Source of the DNA: Anaeromyces robustus
Lineage: Eukaryota; Neocallimastigomycota; Neocallimastigomycetes; Neocallimastigales; Neocallimastigaceae
Reading direction: 5' to 3'
DNA: 26,429 nucleotides
Assembly: GCA_002104895.1 (NCBI GenBank)
Contig: MCFG01000273.1
Coordinates: 67,501 to 93,929 of the forward strand
Made by a program: the position numbers and the translations under genes. Of the stretch, positions 19,218-26,429 are shown in pieces. Numbering within the stretch: the first letter of the stretch is position 1; each line of letters starts with the position of its first letter. The notes below the pieces were generated by a model. It was not told where the DNA came from, made no database searches, and was given only the letters and a program-made list of their open reading frames with translations.

Positions 19218-19783
19218 TGTAATAAATTGTAAAAAATAAGTAAATTATTTTACACAATTATTTTGATTGACCCAACAGGTCTACACAAAAAGTAAATCAG
19301 AAAAGAAAATTGGTTTTATAAGAACTTGTTTTATTAGATTTATTAAAAGTAAAAATTTATTTATTTATTAATTAATTTTGTAATATTCTGAATTACTTAT
19401 AATTAATTAATAAAATCGCGAAGAATTAATCATTAAAAAATTTTACACCTATTTATACTTTTTACGGAAAAATAGTTTTCTTCGTAAAAAGTTATTTAAA
19501 ATTTCTAGAAACTTTTGATTAAAATCTTATAGAAAAATTTAGAAAAATTTAATATAAAAGTTGTCTTAAATTTTTGATTGTATTCTATTAATTTCTACGT
19601 AAAATACAGAAATAAAAATACAGAAATAAAATACAGAAATTTATAATAAAAAAAATTTAAAAAATAAAATTTTAATAAAGTTTGTAACAAGTGTGAGTCG
19701 AACCCAGAGTGTTCGCCCAGATGGTCATAGTGACTAACCACTAGACCATGGTTACTATTTTATTAATTGTGAGATTCGTTACA
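19218..19783 (-). mobile_element. LTR-like element with tRNA-type promoter, family B copy 5, inside pol
   Basis: 566 bp with a perfect target duplication GTGGG (19213-19217 and 19784-19788), TGTAACG...TTACA on the minus strand. The A box TGGTCTAGTGG starts 35 nt from its 5' end, and the B box reads GGTTCGACTCA. CTGTATTTTATT repeats follow, then CTTTTTAC and GTAAAAAG arms next to TATAAATAGG. Removing it with one duplication copy joins the integrase frame exactly. It therefore landed after the gypsy inserted, making it one of the youngest events here. It contains no ORF. Confidence 0.92.
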
Positions 19784-19788
19784 GTGGG

Positions 19789-20829
19789 CTTCCTCCTTCC
19801 AAAGGTTATACAGTAATAATGGTAGTTGTTGATCGCTTTTCTAAAATGATACACCTTGTTCCATTTAAGGATATACCCAATGCAGCACAAACAGCTAAAG
19901 CTTTTATCAATTCAATTTATAGACTGCATGGGCTTCCTTACGATATAATAACTGATAGAGGAACTCAATTTACTAGTGATTTATGGCAAGAGTTCCTTCT
20001 TATTTTAGGTGTTCAATCAAAAATAGCAACTACCGACCACCACGAAACCGTTGGACAAGTTGAACGATGTAACTCCTACATCGAACAATACCTCCGCTGT
20101 TTCTCAAGATCCTTTTATCACAATGACTGGGCTGACTTCCTACCGCTAGCTGAGTTTGCCTACAACAACTCAATTCACCCTTCTACCAACGAAACTCCCT
20201 TCTTTGTAAATTATGGATTCCACCCGTATATGGACGAATTCACTCTACTTCCAACAACTAATATAAATCACAAAACCATTCAAAAGGTTGCCGAAGGATT
20301 CAATCATATACAGGATGTCCTTCTCCGTTCTCAAGAATTATACAAGCGCGCATCCGATAAGAAGAGAATGACCGCTCCTACGTATAAGATTGATGATCTT
20401 GTCTGGATACAAGCTCCTCCTTCTTTGAACCTCGAATCCAGCTCTAAACTCGCTCCCTGTAAATATGGTCCATATAAGGTAACCAATGTCCTCCACAACA
20501 ACAATTATGAAATTGATTTAAAAAAGTCACCTTTTCCTAAACATTACAACGTTTTCCATGTTTCAGAATTAGAACCTTTCATTCCTGTGCCCACTCGTTT
20601 CTCCAAAAGAAACATAGATCCTGAATCTATCAAGGATATAGTTGAAATTTCTGGTTTCAGAACTAATTACAAGAAGAAACAGTACGAATATAGAGTTCGT
20701 TATAAATATCGTACTGCTTATAATTGGGTTCCATCTTCTGAAGTCGAAGATAACCCTCGAAACCAACGCATTTTTATGGAATACCTTAATAGTAATAGAA
20801 CCTCTGCTTCTATTAGTTATGACAACTAA
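19789..20829 (+). CDS. pol: Pol, second part: integrase core, GPY module and chromodomain
   Basis: Continuation of pol, separated by the 566-bp insert and now in a different frame. It opens LPPSKGYTVIMVVVDRFSKM. Numbered from the ATG at 19819: catalytic Asp 46 (ITDRGTQF) and Glu 82 (GQVERCN) are spaced DX35E as expected. YGPYKV at 216-221 marks the GPY/F module, followed by HVSELEPF. The last 65 residues (about 273-323: DIVEISGFR, YEYRVRYKYRTAYNWVPSSE) look like a divergent chromodomain, which in chromoviruses directs integration to particular chromatin. Some aromatic-cage positions differ from the usual pattern. Alone this piece lacks the first catalytic Asp, so the integrase is not functional as it stands. 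Confidence 0.87.
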   Translation, partial: LPPSKGYTVIMVVVDRFSKMIHLVPFKDIPNAAQTAKAFINSIYRLHGLPYDIITDRGTQFTSDLWQEFLLILGVQSKIATTDHHETVGQVERCNSYIEQYLRCFSRSFYHNDWADFLPLAEFAYNNSIHPSTNETPFFVNYGFHPYMDEFTLLPTTNINHKTIQKVAEGFNHIQDVLLRSQELYKRASDKKRMTAPTYKIDDLVWIQAPPSLNLESSSKLAPCKYGPYKVTNVLHNNNYEIDLKKSPFPKHYNVFHVSELEPFIPVPTRFSKRNIDPESIKDIVEISGFRTNYKKKQYEYRVRYKYRTAYNWVPSSEVEDNPRNQRIFMEYLNSNRTSASISYDN

Positions 20830-20941
20830 TTTTTATTTTTTTTAATAATTTTTTTTAGATAATTTATCAATATTTTTTTATTCTACTTTTTGCACCACTT
20901 TTTTGCCACTACCCTCTGTTTGCTTCCGACTATTTTTTTTT

Positions 20942-20989
<48 letters not shown>

Positions 20990-21976
20990 ATCAAAAAATT
21001 TTCAAAAAATTTTTTATCAATTAAAATATTTTTCAAATAATTTTTCAATTTAATTTTCAAAAAATTTTTATCAATTAAAATATTTTTTCAAATAATTTTT
21101 TCAATTTAATTTTCAAAAAATTTTATCAAAAATTTTTAAATAATTTCAAATAAATTTTTCATTTTTTCAAAAAATTTTTTCAAATTAATTATTCAAAAAA
21201 TTTTTTCAATAAATTTTTAATAAAATTTTTCAATTAAATTTTTCAAAAATTTTTCAATAAATTTTTTCAAAAAGAAAAATAAAAATTTTTTTTTCTTTTC
21301 ATATATAAAAAATCATTTTTTCTGTGATACCCATGCACATGGGGTATTTTTCAGAAATTTTTGATTTTTTCATTAATTAAAAATCAATTGGGCTATCCAT
21401 ATAGCCTAAAAAATTTTTAATATAAATTAATAATAAATTAATTAATAAATTAAGATTTGAAAAATCAATACTTTTTTAAAATTTTTAAATTTTTCAAAAA
21501 TTTCAAAAATTTCAATCTACAGCCAAAAATTAAATTTTTTAAAAATTTTTTAAAATTTAATTTTTAAATCAAAAATATTTTTTTTTAAATATAAAAATAT
21601 ATAATTATCAATTTTATAATTTTATTAATATCAATATATTAATATCAAAATTTATAAAATATTTATATCAATATCAAATTTATAAATATAAATATCAATA
21701 TTAATATTAAAATATTCTTATCAATATATATTATATTTTATTAATATTTAATAATAATATTATATTCAACAAATTTTTATATTCCAAAAATTTTATTATC
21801 TTTTATTTTTCACATGGCCAATCGAACTTTTGTTCGAGTGAAATTTAAAAGATTATTTTTAAAGTATACTTTAATCTAAAAAACTTCAAACTTTATCTTT
21901 ATAAAATTTTATATTTAAATTTTGATTATATAACTCTTTGAATTCGCCTGGAATACGAATTCTTGGAAGAGGACGT
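20830..21976 (+). other. Gypsy 3' non-coding region with hairpins
   Basis: About 1.15 kb between pol and the 3' LTR, with no ORF. It holds an A44 run (20943-20986) and an array of degenerate TTTTTCAAAAAATT units (about 20985-21270). Four short hairpins stand out. ATACCCATG/CATGGGGTAT is at 21327-21347, and GGCTAT-CCAT-ATAGCC at 21391-21406. TCGAAC-TTTT-GTTCGA is at 21822-21837. GAATTCG (21940-21946) pairs with CGAATTC (21956-21962), next to the purine tract. Confidence 0.75.
21963..21976 (+). promoter_or_regulatory. Probable polypurine tract of the gypsy element
   Basis: TTGGAAGAGGACGT ends directly at the 3' LTR start. The GGAAGAGGA core is purine-only but short and is interrupted by CGT just before the LTR, so the assignment rests mainly on position. 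Confidence 0.5.
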
Positions 21977-22450
21977 TGTTAAGGATTTGAATGGATTATA
22001 GATATAAGCCACATTATATCTATTAAATATTTATTATTCAGCATGTTTATGCGCCCCAAATCCTTATACAATTTAATTATTATTAATTTTATTAATAATA
22101 CAGTTGAATATAAATTATACTTTTATTTTATTAACAAATTATATTCTTATCTTATATTATTTTAATATATATTACTATAATTAATATAAATATTAATTTA
22201 CTTATATTATTGTATTGTTCAATGAAATGTATAAAAGATTGATGAAATATGTATTCTTACATTCTTTGTAAGATTATTAACCTAATAATAATCTAATAAA
22301 ATATAATTATAAAATAATTAAACAAATTTAAATAAAGAAACTATATTTATAATAAAACTTATAATAAAATTAATATTAGTGAACACCCTACGTATTAGAT
22401 TATTGAGCATTTCGACCAAGTTAAACTTTAAACCAAACTAAAACTTTACA
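21977..22450 (+). repeat. 3' LTR of the gypsy element
   Basis: 474 bp, TGTTAAGG...CTTTACA, without a visible difference from 14988-15461. TAAAA follows at 22451-22455, matching the left flank. Confidence 0.92.
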
Positions 22451-23223
22451 TAAAAATTCTTTTTCATTATTATGTGTTTTTAAGTAATTTCTTAAATTTT
22501 TTATATAGAAATGGCCAAGCCGTCGATGCCAATATAGTTCATCGACATTCTGAGAATTATGCATGACCATAATATTATTTTTATTGTTTTTAAATTTATA
22601 CTTTGATAAACAATAGCCATAAATATTAATTTCATTTCTTTTATTAGATTTATAAGTTGCTATTGTTTTGTAGTTTGAATCTAGCAATCTAAGAATAAAA
22701 TTGTAGTTTAATTTTTCAATTAAAACTTTTATTCCTGATTTGGCTAGTTCAATACCACTAATCATGTTTTTTGTTACATTTTTTGAATATAAAACATGAT
22801 TTAATTTCAAAGTATGTTTATTTACCTTTAAGTCTACTTCACCATAGCCTTCAAACTTGCAGACAGTACCATTAGCGCATTTTAAAGTTATTTTCTCGTT
22901 CTTAAAGTTCTTTAAAATATTTTTATTGTTAGTTATATGTTCTCCAGCGCCTGAATCATATAACCACTCAATTTTGTTATTTTTATTTTTATTTTTATTT
23001 AATAAATTTTTAATATTCTTTAAATTTCTGGAAATACGCGTGTTTTTATATTTATTATTAATATTTTCATAATTATTATCGTGATTATTATAATTTATAA
23101 AGTGTAATGATTTATTATCATCATTTTCATTGTACACTTTATTGTCAATATTGTATTTTAATTCATCAGAGTTAAAATCATTATTATATTCATCATTTAA
23201 TTCGAAATTGTTCATATAACCAT
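22451..23223 (-). pseudogene. Copia remnant: protease and pre-integrase domain
   Basis: Open on the minus strand from at least 23215 (MNNFELNDEYNN; the true frame extends to the element at 23224). An Asn-rich N-terminal part is followed by EWLYDSGAGEHITNN (active-site DSGA). LKCANGTVCKFEGYGEVDLK and a KLNHVLYS strand complete a copia protease. LYWHRRLGHFYIKNLRNYL is the gag-pre-integrase domain with its HXXXGH-like motif. The frame is cut at the gypsy insertion. Across it (14982 downward) it continues straight into the Asn-rich linker with no integrase core, so the parent copia had already lost integrase. Confidence 0.8.
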
Positions 23224-23696
23224 TGTAACGAATACTAGAAATTATAGAGTTGGCTTACTCGTTAAGCTCTAGAACTCTGCTCAGTATTCCTGGGTTCAAT
23301 ACACAGGAATGCCTTTTGTTAAAATTTATATTTTTATTTTTTACTATTTTATTATTTTATTTTTTTATTATTATTTTATTATATATTAATATATTATAAA
23401 GTGTATTAAATGATAATATTATTTTATTATAAAAAGGTTAATAGACCAATTAGATTTAGAATATAATAACTCATGAAAAATGTAATTAAAATATTTTGAA
23501 ATAATGTTTATAAATATTCAAGAATTTTCTCATTTGAAAATTCGAGTTTTTATTAACAAAGAAATAATAAAATAAATAAAATTATTTGATACTAACCTGT
23601 TGTTTGTTTGTGTCCAATAATTCTTGTTTATTTTCTAATATTGAGGTGTTTTTAAGTTTATTAAGAATTATTATTGTTGGACTTCTGTTCTTTACA
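23224..23696 (+). mobile_element. LTR-like element with tRNA-type promoter, family D
   Basis: Starts TGTAACGAATACTAG and ends GTTCTTTACA, about 473 bp. The A box TGGCTTACTCG begins 27 nt in, and the B box GGTTCAATACA follows after 31 nt. ATTCCTG and CAGGAAT form a 7-bp stem around the B box, like an extended T arm. The body differs from families A and B. It lies just upstream of the copia remnant's open frame. Flanks ACCAT and ATAAA do not match, so an end is wrong or the duplication has decayed. Confidence 0.6.
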
Positions 23697-23916
23697 ATAA
23701 AAACTCCTATAAAATTTTTTAAACACCTTAGTATCAAATAATCAAATATAAAATTTTTAAAGACTACTTAAGTAAGTCAGTAAAAATTTATATTAAAGGA
23801 AAAGGACGCTGAAAAAATAGAAAAGTCCGTATACTAATATAAATTTTTACCTTTTGGCGCTTAATAGTAATAAAAAATTTTATATAATAATTTTTATAAA
23901 ACAAAATTTTTTTTAA
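23697..23916. other. Spacer without recognised features
   Basis: AT-rich. GACTACTTAAGTAAGTCAG is an imperfect palindrome near 23763, and AAAAATTTATATTA recurs inverted about 40 nt later (AATATAAATTTTT) around AAAGGAAAAGGACGC. These could be arms of a small inverted-repeat element. No ORF. Confidence 0.35.
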
Positions 23917-24430
23917 TGACAATTTCAATTTCAGTTCAATTTTAATTTCAAATCTCAATTTCAATTTCTATCATAATTCAATTAAAACTTCAATTTCAGT
24001 TCAATTTTAATTTCAAATCTCAATTTCAATTTCAATTTCAATCACGATTCAATTAAAATTTCAATTTCAATTTAAAATCTCAATTTCAACTTCAATTATA
24101 ATTCAATTAAAATTTCAATTTCAATTTAAAACCTCAATTTCAATTTCGACTACAATCCAATTAAAATTTCAATTACAATTTAAAATTTCAATTCAAACTT
24201 CAATTACAAATCAATTAAAAAAAAAAAAAATTCAATTTCAATTTCAATTTCAATTTCAATTTCAATTTCAATTTCAATTTCAATTTCAATTTCAATTTCA
24301 ATTTCAATTTCAATTTCAATTTCAATTTCAATTTCAATTTCAATTTCAATTTCAATTTCAATTTCAATTTCAATTTCAATTTCAATTTCAATTTCAATTT
24401 CAATTTCAATTTCAATTTCAATTTCAATTT
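23917..24430. repeat. (TTTCAA)n hexanucleotide array
   Basis: 24231-24429 is about 33 near-perfect TTTCAA units. The preceding 300 bp (23917-24215) are degenerate versions interrupted by CAATTAAAA spacers, forming a higher-order pattern of about 60-70 bp. The minus strand stays open as alternating Lys-Leu only because a 6-bp repeat has no stop in that frame; I do not call a gene. Confidence 0.92.
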
Positions 24431-25273
24431 ATTCTTAATTTTAAATCCAATTTAAATTTAAATTTTGATTACAAATTCCAATTTAGTATTAATTAAAAAA
24501 AAAAAAAAAAAAAAATTTTTTTTTATCATCAAATTTAAATTCAATTGCAAATTGAAATTTCAATCTCAAAATTTCAAAATCAATTCTGTCAATAAAAAAA
24601 ATCTTTTTTATTTAAAACAATACCAAACTAGAAGAGAATAAAACATTACAATTAAAGTAAACTTGACTAAAATATACAAAAAAGGAAAAAAATATGAAAA
24701 AAAAATAAATAAATACAAAGAAATTTAAATAAATCCAATAATAAAATTTAAATATATAAGTGAATGAATAAATATTTTTTAAATAAATCAATTAATAAGT
24801 GAATAAAAATATAATATTTAAATAAAACACATAATAAAAAATAAACGAATAATTGTAATAAAACAAATAAAAAAAAAATAATATAAAATATTTTTCTTTT
24901 TAATAAAAGAAAAATAAATATTTTTATATAAATTGTTATAAATTTTCTTTAAATCAGCTTCCTGTGACTTCCTACGCGAGGTAGCTTAATCAACTGCCGA
25001 TACGTAATACTTTTGTTTTCTGGGATATTTGACAACTGAGGTAGCTCATATAATTTTTTTCTTAAGGCTAATTAAGTTAGTCGTTAAAAAAAGAAATTAA
25101 TAATATCCTACCTTTTATTAATTTTTAATTAATATTAACAGTCGAATATCTTAGCGTTTATATAACGGTTATAACAAAAGAGCTAAGGGTTCTATCACCT
25201 GAAGTTATTTAATAATTTATAAATAATTTGTTATAAAAATATTTAATTTTAATTATTAAAAAGAAAATATTAT

Positions 25274-25319
<46 letters not shown>

Positions 25320-25402
25320 CTTTAAGAAAATTTATTGTTGATTTATATAAAAATTTAATATTGATAATTGAAATATCCTTTTCTTATTGATATTGAATTT
25401 AA
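24431..25402. other. AT-rich region, possible LTR/leader of the downstream gypsy element
   Basis: No ORF. Homopolymers include A22/T9 near 24495-24525 and A36 (25280-25315). A GC-richer patch at 24957-25050 contains CTACGCGAGGTAG (small hairpin) and GAGGTAGCT twice. CTTAGC and GCTAAG flank a GTTATAAC palindrome near 25150-25190. Its position upstream of a gag start suggests LTR and leader sequence, but no LTR ends or primer site could be assigned. Confidence 0.35.
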
Positions 25403-25573
25403 CAGTTTAAATCAGCATAGACGAGCCTTACTAATCAATCAACAGAGGTATAGTAAGGGTGGTAATAAGATCCTGAAGCGCGTGACGGAACATAGATCGC
25501 GTGAATAGGGTGACGGAAAACGTTTACCATCGGATGAAAGACTCTTGATTAGTAGTCTATTATATTTAAACTG
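25403..25573 (+). ncRNA. Putative structured leader RNA with nested stems
   Basis: A GC-richer island between two A36-39 tracts. Nested arms are as follows. P1 is CAGTTTAAAT (25403-25412) with ATTTAAACTG (25564-25573), 10 bp. P2 is TTACTAATCAA (25428-25438) with TTGATTAGTAG (25545-25555), 10 pairs plus one G-U. P3 is GGTGGTAA (25458-25465) with TTACCATC (25524-25531), 7 pairs plus one G-U. An alternative hairpin, CCTTACTA (25426-25433) with TAGTAAGG (25451-25458), excludes P2 and P3. GTGACGGAA occurs twice in the apical part. It lies about 190 nt upstream of a gag ATG. No known RNA family recognised. Confidence 0.5.
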
Positions 25574-25649
25574 GTCGGAAATTCAATTTCAATAATAACA
25601 ATATTAAATTTATTTTTTTATAAACTTATATTACTTGAAAACTCAAAAG

Positions 25650-25692
<43 letters not shown>

Positions 25693-25763
25693 TATTCTGA
25701 AGATATAAATTCGTTTTAATAAATTAAATTTCTCTTATTATAAATAAAGTAATAACTTTTAAT

Positions 25764-26429
25764 ATGGACGAAGTAAACATCGACAATGCAATCCTGAAAG
25801 ATGGATTTGCTGGGGATAGACGATATCTTAAGGGCTTTCTCGCTAAAATTAACTTGATATTCTTATTGTACCCAGATCGTTACCCAGATGACACGACCAA
25901 AGTAATTTATCTTATATCAAGACTATATGGTAACGCTATGAACTGGGCTGCTACCCTAATTGAAAGATCAGACCCTTGTCTCAATGACTATCAAGCTTTT
26001 ACTTCCAAATTAAAATCCTTTTATGGTGACAATGATGCTAGCTACGTCGCTAACCAAATGCTCAAGAGGATCAAACAAAAAAGTCTTGGAGGAATTAGAG
26101 GATACATATCCGAGTTCAACAAGTATGCCGATGAATCCAACTGGAATGAAGAGGCAAAAATGGATGCCTTCATTGATGGCCTACATCAACAAGTAGCTTT
26201 GAAAGTTTTAGAATTATTCCCTGGCCCAAGAGATTTAATCTCTCTTCAAACAATTGCTTCCAGAATCGATTCAAGACTTAGTGCGAAAAGGACTTTCTTT
26301 GACAGTAATAATAATAATAACTCTACAAGAAAGAAAAATAACTATAGAAAAACTTATAATAAAGATAATTCTCAAGCTAAATATCATGGACCCCTAAGTA
26401 ATGAAGAGAAAGAAAGAAAGAAAAGAAAA
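25764..26429 (+). CDS. gag: Gag of a second Ty3/gypsy element, partial at the window end
   Basis: Open for 222 codons from ATG 25764 to the last base with no stop. It starts MDEVNIDNAILKDGFAG; no in-frame Met further upstream was evaluated. The retrotransposon gag core runs from about residue 20 to 170: FLAKINLIFLLYPDRYPDD, VIYLISRLYGNAMNWAATL, FTSKLKSFYGDND, IRGYISEFNKYADES, MDAFIDGLHQQVALKVL and a DLISLQTIASRIDSRL helix. The tail is Asn/Lys-rich and ends in a KERKKRK-like stretch; any zinc knuckle would lie beyond the window. It differs clearly from the gag at 15496, so it is another family. It may be an active copy, since codons are intact and GC is high. Confidence 0.85.
   Translation, partial: MDEVNIDNAILKDGFAGDRRYLKGFLAKINLIFLLYPDRYPDDTTKVIYLISRLYGNAMNWAATLIERSDPCLNDYQAFTSKLKSFYGDNDASYVANQMLKRIKQKSLGGIRGYISEFNKYADESNWNEEAKMDAFIDGLHQQVALKVLELFPGPRDLISLQTIASRIDSRLSAKRTFFDSNNNNNSTRKKNNYRKTYNKDNSQAKYHGPLSNEEKERKKRK

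Larger units (their letters stand above)
14988..22450 (+). mobile_element. Full-length Ty3/gypsy chromovirus-type retrotransposon
   Basis: 7463 bp including a 566-bp insert. It has two 474-bp LTRs that look identical by eye, and a perfect 5-bp target duplication TAAAA (14983-14987 and 22451-22455). Order: LTR, self-complementary primer site, gag, -1 frameshift signal, pol, 1.15-kb non-coding 3' region, purine-rich tract, LTR. It interrupts the copia remnant, whose minus-strand frame runs on at 14982. Identical LTRs mean recent insertion. The element-B insert in integrase is younger still and makes this copy non-autonomous. Confidence 0.92.

Noticed and set aside
24215-24427. Open frame coding alternating Lys-Leu on the minus strand
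   Set aside because: It is a translation of the TTTCAA hexanucleotide array, which has no stop in that frame by construction.
25403-25573. Group I intron or hammerhead ribozyme
   Set aside because: No recognisable P7/guanosine-site pairing or CUGANGA...GAAA core was found by eye; only nested stems can be supported.

Overview
This window is a graveyard and nursery of retroelements in a very AT-rich eukaryotic genome. I see no host gene. The organism is not named by the sequence. The extreme AT content of the spacers, homopolymer runs of about 31-45 nt, Asn-rich coding tails, and Ty3 and Ty1/copia elements would fit an anaerobic gut fungus or another low-GC early-diverging fungus. A Dictyostelium-like amoeba cannot be excluded.

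The centre is a full-length Ty3/gypsy chromovirus-type retrotransposon (14988-22450, + strand). Its two 474-bp LTRs look identical by eye and it has a TAAAA target-site duplication (TSD). It carries gag, an apparent -1 frameshift signal, and pol (protease, RT, RNase H, integrase, divergent chromodomain). An 11-nt primer-binding site is complementary to the predicted start of its own RNA (Tf1/sushi-type self-priming). A 566-bp LTR-like element with a tRNA-type promoter and a GTGGG TSD breaks the integrase. The retrotransposon itself sits in a minus-strand copia remnant (12770-23223), which also received a 572-bp LTR-like element (14378-14949) and is flanked by another LTR-like element (23224-23696).

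The left 11.8 kb is a mosaic of older debris: copia integrase/RT and protease fragments, gypsy integrase and gag fragments, solo LTRs, and many copies of the same unusual element class. These elements are about 0.5-0.7 kb, begin TGTAACG and end in a ...TTACA terminus. In four of the five best copies an RNA polymerase III type-2 promoter (A box plus B box, tRNA-like) starts 35 nt from the 5' end; in the fifth it starts at 27 nt. Several also carry a TATAAATAGG-like TATA box. Three have perfect 5-bp TSDs plus one more in the gypsy, showing integrase-type insertion. Between 11851 and 12769 is a terminal-inverted-repeat element built from paired 15-mers.

The right end holds a large (TTTCAA)n hexanucleotide array, a GC-richer block with nested long-range stems that looks like a structured 5' leader, and the start of a second gypsy gag that runs off the window.

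The candidate for something undescribed is the tRNA-promoter-bearing LTR class, analogous to 5S-bearing Cassandra elements but with tRNA-type promoters. Next are the frameshift/self-priming architecture of the chromovirus and the bistable-looking leader at 25403-25573.
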